This document shows, one piece after another, positions 31,863-39,044 of a stretch of 64,000 bases of DNA. The notes under the pieces were generated by a model that was given only the letters and a program-made list of their open reading frames with translations, searched no databases and was not told where the DNA came from. Every line of letters begins with the position of its first letter. The first letter of the stretch is position 1. The stretch lies in IMG/VR virus record IMGVR_UViG_3300036795_000241, positions 1-64,000 of that record, one strand, 5' to 3'. Origin of the DNA: a virus. The position numbers and the translations under genes are program-made.

Positions 31863-32127
31863 CGATGACGGCGTTCGGACCCTGGTTGCTATCGGAATCT
31901 TCCGCAATCGGAAGCCGGAGGCACCGGAGCCGAGCGCCGCAAAGGTGTTCGATGTCGATCTTGAGCTGAGCATGATCGCGCCGGAATCCCGCGCAAAGGT
32001 TAAACGGCTGATCGCGCTCGATCCGGCACTGGCGGAAGGTCTCATCGAGGTTGTCCGCAGCGCGTACGACGAAGGCTCGGACGACGCCATCGACACCATC
32101 GCTACAGGTACTACACACGAAAGGTAG
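31855..32127 (+). CDS. small acidic helical protein
   Basis: 90 residues, overlapping the upstream gene by 8 bases. After a Pro/Glu linker, LSMIAPESRAKVKRLIALDP and IEVVRSAYDEGSDDAIDT form helices. No family recognised. Confidence 0.6.
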   Translation: MADDDGVRTLVAIGIFRNRKPEAPEPSAAKVFDVDLELSMIAPESRAKVKRLIALDPALAEGLIEVVRSAYDEGSDDAIDTIATGTTHER

Positions 32128-32135
32128 GGGGCGCA

Positions 32136-32591
32136 ATGTCTCGTATCGTAATGGTCGAATTCGCGGACAAGAAGGAAGCCGACTCGTTCGTTCGGGGGAT
32201 GCAGCCGAATGCCGAGACCGAGCTGAGTCTCGACACCGCAAAGGTCGTCGCCACCGTTGCGCGACCCGAGAAGTGGTGCACCTGCGCCTACGTCGAGACG
32301 GGGACCCGCCGTGGTCGCCGTTCGAAGAGTCGTTCGCGCGGTGACTTCGGCTGGACGCGCGGGGCGCACTACGGGTGGATGCTCTGCACGAAGTGTCACA
32401 AGCCGAGCAAGGCGATGGTCGAGCACTTCGTGACGACACTACTCGCTGGGGCGAACGACCTCACGCCGGAAATCCTCGGCGAAGGTGTCCCGATCTCGCC
32501 ACACCAGCGGTGGCTACTGGAAGGCGGTACCGAGATCGGGTACGGCGAAGGCTTCCCGGTCGAGGACGGCAAGCGCACGATGGTCGGTTAG
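32136..32591 (+). CDS. protein with zinc-knuckle residues, unknown
   Basis: 151 residues. N-terminal strand-helix (RIVMVEFADKKEADSFVRG), a basic centre with CTCAY and, later, CTKCHK (possible metal site), and a C-terminal helical region. Its many basic residues between the Cys pairs (RRGRRSKSRSRGDFG) suggest nucleic-acid binding. No family recognised. Confidence 0.6.
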   Translation: MSRIVMVEFADKKEADSFVRGMQPNAETELSLDTAKVVATVARPEKWCTCAYVETGTRRGRRSKSRSRGDFGWTRGAHYGWMLCTKCHKPSKAMVEHFVTTLLAGANDLTPEILGEGVPISPHQRWLLEGGTEIGYGEGFPVEDGKRTMVG

Positions 32592-32601
32592 GAGGAGACC
32601 T

Positions 32602-32817
32602 TTGTCGACTCAATCGGTCGTTCGCGACGTACACTTCGTGGTCGCAAATCACGCTACCGCCTGCGGGGAAGCAGGCGGTGCACTGCGACAGACCTTCGAG
32701 GTCACGTGCTGGAACTGTCGATCGACCGACGCATTCCTCGACGAGCGGATGCGCCAGAACCTAAGGGAGGCGAGTGATCGTGGCGGTGACCGGTCCGCCG
32801 AAGCTAGATACGTGTAG
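32602..32817 (+). CDS. small protein with CxxC, unknown
   Basis: 71 residues from TTG 32602, with GGAGGAGA seven bases upstream. Contains a CWNC pair and a helix of Arg/Glu. It overlaps the next gene by 44 bases. No family recognised. Confidence 0.55.
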   Translation: MSTQSVVRDVHFVVANHATACGEAGGALRQTFEVTCWNCRSTDAFLDERMRQNLREASDRGGDRSAEARYV

Positions 32818-32992
32818 CGTTTGCGCTTCAACGCAGCTCGAACCGCACTGTGCCTCACCGAAGTGCGATTGGCGTAAGTGCACCGCGTGTCGCAATCTAC
32901 TCGGAATGTGGCACCTCTACCGTTCGAGGCTTAACAACGGATCGTTCCGCTACCACGTTCACGTCTCCGGAAAGGACGAACACTTTACGTAG
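32774..32992 (+). CDS. small zinc-finger protein
   Basis: 72 residues from GTG 32774 after AGGGAGG. Cys pairs CSVC, CASPKC and CTAC point to one or two zinc knuckles. Overlaps the previous gene by 44 bases; both frames look authentic. Function unknown. Confidence 0.6.
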   Translation: MIVAVTGPPKLDTCSVCASTQLEPHCASPKCDWRKCTACRNLLGMWHLYRSRLNNGSFRYHVHVSGKDEHFT

Positions 32993-32999
32993 AAGTGAG

Positions 33000-33042
33000 A
33001 GGACCGGCCGCCGCCAACGAACCGGTCCCCTCTACCGCCGAA
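33000..33042 (+). terminator. terminator-like hairpin
   Basis: GAGG-ACCGG against CCGGT-CCCCTC with a two-base bulge and a GC-rich loop, in the 150-base gap 32993-33143 between the P11 operon and the 33144 gene. Nothing else of note is seen in that gap. Confidence 0.5.
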
Positions 33043-33143
33043 CCTCCGAACGGGAAACTCACTCTTTCCAGCGCCTCGTTCCACCTTCCAGGTTACCAGA
33101 GGTCAATAGTTTCGGCAAGTATCACACGAATGAGAGGAAAGGC

Positions 33144-33308
33144 GTGCCGACCGTTATTGAAGACGAGGCGTGGGAAGCCGTGTCGGATACCGAACGGAGT
33201 ATCGAACGCAATACGACACCGAGTAACGGCGCACAGTTGTGCACTGCGAAAGGCCTCGTAGCAGTAGCGAAGGCGCTGCTTGCGATTAACGAAACGCTGA
33301 GGGGATAA
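33144..33308 (+). CDS. 54-residue protein, unknown
   Basis: GTG 33144 after GAGAGGAAAGG; acidic helical N-terminus (TVIEDEAWEAVSDTERSIER) and a C-terminal helix (LVAVAKALLAINETLRG). No promoter of the standard type was found just upstream. Function unknown. Confidence 0.55.
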   Translation: MPTVIEDEAWEAVSDTERSIERNTTPSNGAQLCTAKGLVAVAKALLAINETLRG

Positions 33309-33309
33309 C

Positions 33310-33690
33310 GTGGACGACACTTCCGCGACGGCCAACGGGAAAGACCGCGAATCCATCGCGAGACGTCATGTCGCGAATCCGCCGAACAAGTACACGGAAT
33401 TCGAACACTGCATCTACGACGGTGACGAGTGGCCCTGCGATGCCGCAATGCTCCTCCTCGCACTGGAGGAGAAGAAGCATCCGCCGGCGTACATAATCCA
33501 GGGCGTTAACGGTCACCTCGTACTGACCTCGGAAAGCGATTCCGCGCTCTCGTTCACGCTTGCGCTGGTCGATGAGAATTACCGTGCCTCCGTTCGCTTC
33601 ATGGTTGTCGATGAGCAGCTCATTCGCGATAACATCGCCACCGTGGCCAGCGAAGTGCGTAGCGGGAATCCCGGGTTGACAACCCGGTAG
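33310..33690 (+). CDS. protein of unknown function
   Basis: 126 residues from GTG 33310, one base after the previous stop. Beta-rich second half (SESDSALSFTLALVDENYRASVRFMVVDEQ). The C-terminal codons overlap promoter P12. No family recognised. Confidence 0.55.
   Translation: MDDTSATANGKDRESIARRHVANPPNKYTEFEHCIYDGDEWPCDAAMLLLALEEKKHPPAYIIQGVNGHLVLTSESDSALSFTLALVDENYRASVRFMVVDEQLIRDNIATVASEVRSGNPGLTTR
33671..33687 (+). promoter_or_regulatory. operator-like palindrome over the P12 -35 box
   Basis: CCGGGTT-GAC-AACCCGG, a perfect 7-3-7 inverted repeat that contains the TTGACA box of P12. A regulator bound here would block the promoter. Confidence 0.6.
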
Positions 33691-33704
33691 TTGTCTGCTA
33701 TACT
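33676..33704 (+). promoter_or_regulatory. promoter P12
   Basis: TTGACA (33676-33681), 17 bases, TATACT (33699-33704). An ATG lies exactly six bases after the -10 box (33711). Confidence 0.9.
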
Positions 33705-33710
33705 GTCGGT

Positions 33711-33740
33711 ATGACCGTAACCGCGACTACGGAGGTATAG
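33711..33740 (+). CDS. leaderless 9-codon upstream ORF
   Basis: ATG 33711 six bases after TATACT; MTVTATTEV then TAG at 33738-33740. The GGAGGT Shine-Dalgarno of the next gene lies inside it, so its translation could control access to that site. Inference from spacing. Confidence 0.4.
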   Translation: MTVTATTEV

Positions 33741-33744
33741 ACGC

Positions 33745-34323
33745 ATGGCACAGGAACCCCGCGATCTCAGCCTCGAGGTTAAGCTAAAGGGTCTCGATGA
33801 GAAGATCGCCGAACTTCGCGAGGTGATCCGCGAGGCGAACGGAATGCTGAAGGATCTCGATCGCGAGAAGCGGAACGCGGCGAACCTGATCACCTCGCGA
33901 CTGAGCGCGGACGCTCTCGAAAAGGCCATCGGCGAACTCATCGATGAAGGGCTCAAGAAGTACGATGACTCGCTAGCGAAAGCAATCGATATGTCCGAGA
34001 AGCGGATCTGGAATCGCTTCGACCTCATCGTGGCAATCGCTCTCGGCGAAGATGCGCAGTCCGTTCGCCAAGGGAAGCCGTCTATTGACGATCTGATCCG
34101 CCAGCACATCGCCTTCCACGGACCGCTACCGGTGAGACCCCCGCTACCGGACAAGTTCGATGAACGCGTTGCACACCGTTTGCTCGATCAGTTCGGACTG
34201 GAGATCCGCTCGGACGGAAAGGTCCCGGAAGGTACGATGCTGGTCATCGGGACTGGCCGAAACCCGGCCACCGGTATCGAAGAAGAAGTCGTAAACGTCG
34301 TCAAGCAAACCGACAGGAAGTAG
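33745..34323 (+). CDS. coiled-coil protein, unknown
   Basis: 192 residues. Residues 5-75 are heptad-like (LEVKLKGLDEKIAELREVIREANG, then LKDLDREKRNAAN), continued by SADALEKAIGELIDEGLKKY. The C-terminal half is more globular. GGAGGT lies within the short upstream ORF. It starts the P12 operon; a scaffold or partner protein is likely but unproven. Confidence 0.65.
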   Translation: MAQEPRDLSLEVKLKGLDEKIAELREVIREANGMLKDLDREKRNAANLITSRLSADALEKAIGELIDEGLKKYDDSLAKAIDMSEKRIWNRFDLIVAIALGEDAQSVRQGKPSIDDLIRQHIAFHGPLPVRPPLPDKFDERVAHRLLDQFGLEIRSDGKVPEGTMLVIGTGRNPATGIEEEVVNVVKQTDRK

Positions 34324-34326
34324 CTA

Positions 34327-34710
34327 ATGCGTACACTCATTCTGCGTCTCGAAGACGAGGACTACGAGACGATAACGCTGCTGCGGGAAGCGTTGAAGCG
34401 TGACGGGTCGCTAAGCGACCACAATCGCGAGGAACTGCTCGCCGCAATCGCAACCGCGGACATCGCGAATGCGCAACGGGATTATGTACTCGCGAAGTCA
34501 CTGATTGTCGTGCAGGAACGTGCCGGTGCGGCCAAGCTGTTCATCGATGGCGAGCCGTTCCCGTACGCGACACTGGACGGGTTCTCGGTGCATCCGAAGC
34601 GAGGTAACGCACCCGGCGTTTCGTGTACGCTTTACGCGGATCGGGTCGAACTCATCTCGACGATGGACGAGGTCACGAAGGACGAAAAGGAGCGGCTGTT
34701 CGGTGGATAG
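34327..34710 (+). CDS. protein of unknown function
   Basis: 127 residues. N-terminal strand then helix (RTLILRLEDEDYETITLLREAL), a basic helix, then a beta-rich half (AKLFIDGEPFPYATLDGFSV). It resembles small actinophage proteins with no assigned role. Three bases after the previous stop; overlaps the next start by 8 bases. Confidence 0.6.
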   Translation: MRTLILRLEDEDYETITLLREALKRDGSLSDHNREELLAAIATADIANAQRDYVLAKSLIVVQERAGAAKLFIDGEPFPYATLDGFSVHPKRGNAPGVSCTLYADRVELISTMDEVTKDEKERLFGG

Positions 34711-35155
34711 CGTACTGGCGGTAATCCTCTACGCAACGTATCTCGCTACCGCACTCGTAATCATCACTGCTTTCGTTGTCGTAGGGCTGCCCAAACTGCG
34801 TAGACCGTCCGCGCAGCCTACCGAATTGCGGTACAGCATCTCGCGGACCCGTGCGCTCGAGTTCGACCTCTACGAGAAGTACTTCACCCGCCTGGACGGT
34901 ACGATCGATTACCGCGGCTTCCTCGAACCCGGTTCGATAGCGCAAGTAGAAGCGTGCGAAAACGCGGTTAGCTATGTCGTAAAGAACCTAGGTCCGATGA
35001 CGTCATTCGACGAGTTCATCCGTACGGCGGAGCGAATGATCACCGCGGCTTACGCCGTACCCAGTGTCGAGATTTTCGTACCGGAGGAACGCGAACCGAT
35101 TCGCCGAATCGCACTGGACGGAAGCTACTTCTTCGGAGGGGACGATGATAACTGA
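34703..35155 (+). CDS. membrane-anchored protein, unknown
   Basis: 150 residues from GTG 34703, reading from inside the previous gene. One N-terminal membrane segment (SVLAVILYATYLATALVIITAFVVVGL), then a soluble C-terminal domain with LEFDLYEKYFTRLDGTIDYRG and a helical end. No family recognised. Overlaps the next gene by 11 bases. Confidence 0.55.
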   Translation: MDSVLAVILYATYLATALVIITAFVVVGLPKLRRPSAQPTELRYSISRTRALEFDLYEKYFTRLDGTIDYRGFLEPGSIAQVEACENAVSYVVKNLGPMTSFDEFIRTAERMITAAYAVPSVEIFVPEEREPIRRIALDGSYFFGGDDDN

Positions 35156-35315
35156 CGGAGCAGCAATCGCGGAGGAGGAGCGCAAACCGGTACTCTGCTC
35201 TCGGTGCACGAAACACGCCGGTAAACGGCTGCACTGGTGCATTAAGCTAGCTTTCCCGCCCGGACAATTGCCGGTGCGGTGCCAGTGCCCCTGCGAACAG
35301 TGGAGGAAGAAGTGA
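35145..35315 (+). CDS. small Cys-rich protein
   Basis: 56 residues from ATG 35145 (GGAGGGGACG upstream). CSRCTKH, HWCIK and CQCPC give five Cys plus His for a zinc site. It overlaps MazG by 4 bases. Function unknown. Confidence 0.6.
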   Translation: MITDGAAIAEEERKPVLCSRCTKHAGKRLHWCIKLAFPPGQLPVRCQCPCEQWRKK

Positions 35316-35713
35316 CCGAATCGGCATACCTGCATCAGCACGATGACGACATTCTTAGCGAGCAAGCGAAGGCGCAGATCGGTGTCGTGGACGATTGGCT
35401 GGACCGGGATGTCGGTCCATCGTACAAGGTCGCTCCGTTGGCGCAGGACTGGGCGCGCGTTGCGAAAGTCTGCGAAGAGGCCGGCGAAGCGATCAAGAAC
35501 CTCATCGGCGCAACGGGTCAGAACCCGCGGAAAGGGATCAGCTGCGAGATCGAGGACGTGTTCTCCGAACTCGCGGATGCGTGGTGTAGCGCAATGTTCG
35601 GGATTCAGCACTTCACGAAGGACACTGACGAGACGGAACGCATCCTCCGGGGTGCACTGGAGAAGGCCTACCGTCGCGCGGTTGGTGCCCCGGTACAGCG
35701 TCCGCGACCGTGA
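35312..35713 (+). CDS. MazG-like nucleotide pyrophosphohydrolase
   Basis: 133 residues. GTG 35312 follows GTGGAGGAAGAA. The helical core carries WARVAKVCEEAGEAIKNLIG (ExxE metal-binding pair) and CEIEDVFSELADAWCSAMFG (second acidic pair), the MazG/dUTPase-superfamily layout. MazG proteins hydrolyse NTPs or dNTPs and can lower alarmone levels or clean nucleotide pools; here it may support modified DNA synthesis. A role beyond hydrolysis is inference. Confidence 0.78.
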   Translation: MTESAYLHQHDDDILSEQAKAQIGVVDDWLDRDVGPSYKVAPLAQDWARVAKVCEEAGEAIKNLIGATGQNPRKGISCEIEDVFSELADAWCSAMFGIQHFTKDTDETERILRGALEKAYRRAVGAPVQRPRP

Positions 35714-35859
35714 AACGGGAAGACGGAAGTAGCTACTGGTTCGGCTGGATGAGTCCGATCGGAATCATCTGGCTGTGGCACGCGTTGTTCGACGGTACGC
35801 AACTATGTCGCTGCCAGCACAGTGCGGAATATCGACAAGCTCGGCGATCGGTGACTTGA
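35710..35859 (+). CDS. 49-residue protein with hydrophobic segment
   Basis: GTG 35710 overlaps the MazG stop (GTGA). VKREDGSSYWFGW, then SPIGIIWLWHALFDG (a possible short membrane segment) and CRCQH. Its last codons overlap the P13 -35 box. Function unknown. Confidence 0.5.
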   Translation: MKREDGSSYWFGWMSPIGIIWLWHALFDGTQLCRCQHSAEYRQARRSVT

Positions 35860-35883
35860 CAGTTTACCGCAACCGGGTATATG
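35856..35883 (+). promoter_or_regulatory. promoter P13 (weak -10)
   Basis: TTGACA (35856-35861), 16 bases, TATATG (35878-35883). Would start the structured leader of the primase gene. Confidence 0.6.
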
Positions 35884-36099
35884 CTGGAGGCTTATTAGAA
35901 GTGGAAAGGCCCGGGCCGCGACTCCCGAGCCTTTCCCAAGCCAGCACATATCGGACGGAGGTGCTGAGCAATCAGTCCATCCGGTCGCAGGAAAGGACCA
36001 ACAAACCTACGTCATCGAAAGGACCAACTAATGTCCAGAATACCCGATCCACCCAATCCCTGTCAAGTCCGCACTTCTATTGCCCTGCGGTAGGGCAAC
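35884..36099 (+). promoter_or_regulatory. structured leader of the primase gene with antisense promoter
   Basis: About 215 non-coding bases. It holds: a GGAAAGGC ... GCCTTTCC stem (35903-35936); CAGCAC/GTGCTG (35943-35967); a direct repeat GAAAGGACCAAC at 35991-36002 and 36017-36028; and a TTGCCCT/AGGGCAA hairpin (36080-36098) that covers the only Shine-Dalgarno bases before GTG 36100. On the minus strand, TTGACA (36066-36061), 18 bases, TATTCT (36042-36037) makes a promoter aimed back across the leader. This looks like antisense-controlled initiator synthesis as in plasmids; inference. Confidence 0.5.
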
Positions 36100-38277
36100 G
36101 TGGTAGCCGCGACAGCATCCTCGCTACAAGAATGCATCGATAAGCTCGAGGACGTTACACAGGAGGGGTCGGAGTACCGAGCACTTTGTCCGAATCACGG
36201 CGGACACGCACTACTTGTCTTCATCGACAAACGGAACAAGAATAGTGGTCGCGTCGTATTCCAGTGCAAGGCAGGATGCGAATATAGCGAGCTTGTCGTA
36301 AAGCTTCGCGAGCTCGGGATTCAACCCTTCGGCGACAATCTCGAATTCGTATACACCGACGCTAACGGAAAGCCGCTGTTCATCAAGGTAAAGTACCGTC
36401 GCAAGTCCGACGGGCACAAGGCGCACTTCTACAAGTGCTTCGGGCGTAACGGCGTACCGATGAATCACAACAGCAAAACGAAGAATACGCGCGGACCGGA
36501 CGGTAAGTGCAAGCGATGCGGAGAGAAGGATGTTCCGCCGACACTATACCGACTACCTGAGCTTATCGAAGGTATCCGCAACGGTGCGGAAGTGTGGTTC
36601 TGCGAAGGCGAGAAAGATGCCGATGCCGTATTCGAACGTCGCGGAAAGCGGAACATTGTCGTTACGTCAACGATGAACGGTGCGGATGACTGGAATGCGG
36701 AATACCGAGATCAGCTTGCCGGTGCCGCGTCAATCGTCATCGTTGCACATAACGACACGAAACTAGCTACCGGTACGAATCCAGGTTATCGTGGTGCGTG
36801 GAAGCGCTACGTATCGCTAAGCGAGTTCTCGAGCGTATCCGTAAAGCGAGCCGCCGAAGGTAACGATGCATTCGATCACTTCGCAAACGACCACGAACTC
36901 GATGACTTCGTATCCGTTTCGCCAGAGGAACTAGCGCAATACGCGAATCCCGATACACCTACCGCATCGCTAGCTGGCGAATTCGAATACACGCAACCGG
37001 AATACGCGGATCGCTTTGTCGCATTGTACGGTGATCGCTTTCGGTATATCACCGCGGAAGAGTGCTGGCTGTACTACGATGAAGGTCGATGGCGCGAAGA
37101 TCAGTACGACACCGCATTCCACTTCGCCGAGACGCTATGTCGCGAGATCCTCAACGAAACGCCACGAATCGGCGATGACGGTAAGCGGAACCCGAACTAT
37201 CAAGCTGCGAAAGATCGAACTAGTGTCGGCAATATCGGTGCGATCTGTCGGATTGCCCGCAATCGCCGCCCAGTTGTCACGACACGTGAGAAGTTCGATA
37301 GCGACCCGTTCCTGCTGAACCTCGCAAACGGAACGTACGACCTGCGTGCCCGTGAGCTTCGCGGATACGATCAGTCCGATATGATCACGAAGCTAATCCC
37401 GTATCGCTATGACCCGGAAGCGAACGGTCCGGACTTCGATGAGTACTTCGCGGAAGTGCAACCGGACGAGCACTGGCGGGAGCAGATACTTCGCGATCTC
37501 GGATATTCGATAACCGGGAAGTACGGTGAGTTCGTATTCGTGCATGTCGGTAGTGGCGGTAACGGAAAGACCACGCTACTGAAGCTCGTTTCGCGGATCT
37601 TCCACGATTACGCAACCGCCGCTTCGTGGAAGATCCTCTCGAACAAAGCGGAAGACACGCACGAGACGATTCTAGCCGAGCTCGAAGGTAAGCGATTCGG
37701 GATTGTTCAGATGGGCGGACGCGCCCTCTCGTCCGAGCAGCTACGAACGATTGTCGCGGAGCCCGATTTCAAGGCACGTCGAATGCGCAGCGACTCCCGC
37801 ACGATTGAAGCTACGCACACGTTGCACGTGGCGCAGAACGATCCGCCTCCGATGAAGCAGCTTGACGCGAGTACACGTCGCCGAATCGTGGTCATCGAGT
37901 GGACCACCGTAATCGAAGATCAGGACGATACACTTCCCGATAAGCTTATCGCGTGCGGCGATTACGTATTGACGCGGATCATCGAGGCGTACTATCGCTT
38001 CAACCGGCACGAAATCGATAAGACCGCAACGGAAGCATACTTCGAGAAGAATCGCGTATACGCGTGGATCGCTGAGGCACTGGAGCCGGACGCTAATTCG
38101 TGGATCTCCACCGACGTGCTGTACGAAGCGTACAAGGAGTGGAGCGAAAGCTTCGGCGAGAAGGCGGAATCTTCTACGTCACTCGGTCGTACGCTAACGG
38201 CTCTCGGTTCGCTTCGTGACCGCAAATCGGAAGGCGGAAGGAAGCTGGTTATGCGCTCGGGTTTCCGATTCCGCTAG
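36100..38277 (+). CDS. primase-helicase (TOPRIM / D5-type SF3)
   Basis: 725 residues: N-terminal zinc region (Cys30, His33, His36, Cys56, Cys60), a TOPRIM-type domain with FCEGEKDADAVF (Glu169, Glu171) and SIVIVAHND (211-219), and a C-terminal SF3/D5-like ATPase with Walker A VGSGGNGKTT (483-492), TARRM-like KARRMR and sensor HVAQND (576-581). In TOPRIM proteins the second motif is DxD; here its first Asp is His217. The Walker B region (KRFGIVQMGGRAL, 531-543) also lacks acidic residues. It is likely the replication initiator, since the iteron array follows it directly. Start GTG 36100 sits inside a hairpin-controlled leader. Confidence 0.85.
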   Translation: MVAATASSLQECIDKLEDVTQEGSEYRALCPNHGGHALLVFIDKRNKNSGRVVFQCKAGCEYSELVVKLRELGIQPFGDNLEFVYTDANGKPLFIKVKYRRKSDGHKAHFYKCFGRNGVPMNHNSKTKNTRGPDGKCKRCGEKDVPPTLYRLPELIEGIRNGAEVWFCEGEKDADAVFERRGKRNIVVTSTMNGADDWNAEYRDQLAGAASIVIVAHNDTKLATGTNPGYRGAWKRYVSLSEFSSVSVKRAAEGNDAFDHFANDHELDDFVSVSPEELAQYANPDTPTASLAGEFEYTQPEYADRFVALYGDRFRYITAEECWLYYDEGRWREDQYDTAFHFAETLCREILNETPRIGDDGKRNPNYQAAKDRTSVGNIGAICRIARNRRPVVTTREKFDSDPFLLNLANGTYDLRARELRGYDQSDMITKLIPYRYDPEANGPDFDEYFAEVQPDEHWREQILRDLGYSITGKYGEFVFVHVGSGGNGKTTLLKLVSRIFHDYATAASWKILSNKAEDTHETILAELEGKRFGIVQMGGRALSSEQLRTIVAEPDFKARRMRSDSRTIEATHTLHVAQNDPPPMKQLDASTRRRIVVIEWTTVIEDQDDTLPDKLIACGDYVLTRIIEAYYRFNRHEIDKTATEAYFEKNRVYAWIAEALEPDANSWISTDVLYEAYKEWSESFGEKAESSTSLGRTLTALGSLRDRKSEGGRKLVMRSGFRFR

Positions 38278-38290
38278 GATGATAGACCCT

Positions 38291-38544
38291 GGACACGGTT
38301 TTGGACACGGTTACTACATGCGTCCTTGCTGGGAGGACACGGTTTGACATGGTTTTCAGTCTTTCACCCTCAGGGGAAAAAGGCGAACTATATGTCTATT
38401 GAGCCTACAATATCGTACGTCGATATTGTTTTTCTCCCATACAGGACTATAGTCTAAAAAACCGTGCCAACCGTGTCCCGCGCCAGTATACGAGATGTAG
38501 AACCGTGTCCAAAACCGTGTCCTAACCATGTCCGAACCGTGTCC
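38291..38544 (+). other. putative replication origin: iteron array around an AT-rich core
   Basis: Ten copies of GGACACGGTT or its complement: direct at 38291, 38303, 38335 and (variant) 38345; inverted at 38460 (variant), 38469, 38501, 38513, 38524 (variant) and 38535. The last three are spaced 11 bases apart, on one face of the helix. The two clusters point toward each other across about 105 bases of AT-rich DNA containing a 9-base hairpin (ACAATATCG-5-CGATATTGT, 38407-38429, followed by five T) and a GACTATAGTC palindrome (38445-38454). Location directly after the primase-helicase fits an origin. Confidence 0.7.
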
Positions 38545-38546
38545 AG

Positions 38547-38575
38547 TTGACACTCCGGTAAGAAGGGTATATACT
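38547..38575 (+). promoter_or_regulatory. promoter P14, leaderless type
   Basis: TTGACA (38547-38552), 17 bases, TATACT (38570-38575); ATG at 38582 exactly six bases later. It abuts the last iteron. Confidence 0.85.
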
Positions 38576-38581
38576 GTCGCT

Positions 38582-38848
38582 ATGGAGAGCAAAAGTATCG
38601 CGGATGGCGAAAAGCTAATCGACCTGATGTTCGGTGAGTTCGATGAGGTAGCGATCGCTATCGTATCGCACGGAAGTGCGAATCCAAGCTGCAACGGCTT
38701 CGTGGTGCACGCACAGAGTGCTAGCGAAGCTAAGCATATCCTACGAAATGCGAATCGCTATCGTTACTGTCCACGATGCGGGCAGGACAATCACTTCCAC
38801 GGAACCGTTAGCTTGCAGTGGAACTTCGAAGTACGCACCTCGAAATGA
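38582..38848 (+). CDS. zinc-finger protein, probably leaderless
   Basis: 88 residues from ATG 38582, six bases after the P14 -10 box; the longer in-frame reading would start among iterons. N-terminal MESKSIADGEKLIDLMFG helix, and a C-terminal CPRCGQDNHFHG zinc site. Lying between the origin and its own promoter, it could regulate the origin or the iterons; that is a guess. Confidence 0.65.
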   Translation: MESKSIADGEKLIDLMFGEFDEVAIAIVSHGSANPSCNGFVVHAQSASEAKHILRNANRYRYCPRCGQDNHFHGTVSLQWNFEVRTSK

Positions 38849-38911
38849 CAATGGCGAACGGTGGTGCAAGGTGCCCGAATCGACCGCACAGTTCGTCAAG
38901 CTAGCCATTAA

Positions 38912-38925
38912 CCGCCACACCCCCG
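38912..38925 (+). repeat. CCGCCACACCC element, copy 5
   Basis: CCGCCACACCCCCG in the gap 38849-39044 ahead of promoter P15. Confidence 0.45.
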
Positions 38926-38991
38926 TTGCTAGACCGAAGCAACGACGTTTTCGTAGCTTACCCGACCACCGAAAGCGTAATCGCGACCAGC

Positions 38992-39020
38992 TTGACAAAC
39001 CGGAGCATCTCTGCTATACT
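38992..39020 (+). promoter_or_regulatory. promoter P15
   Basis: TTGACA (38992-38997), 17 bases, TATACT (39015-39020); GAGAGGAGG then ATG 39045. Confidence 0.9.
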
Positions 39021-39044
39021 ACTGGATGAGAGGAGGTTGACGAG

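Noticed and set aside
35775-36143. 122-codon ORF over the primase leader
   Set aside because: It spans promoter P13, two hairpins and the antisense promoter and has Ser/Arg shadow composition.
38401-38435. AT-rich hairpin followed by T run as an ordinary terminator
   Set aside because: Possible, but its place in the middle of the inverted iteron clusters suits an origin core better; I could not exclude both roles.
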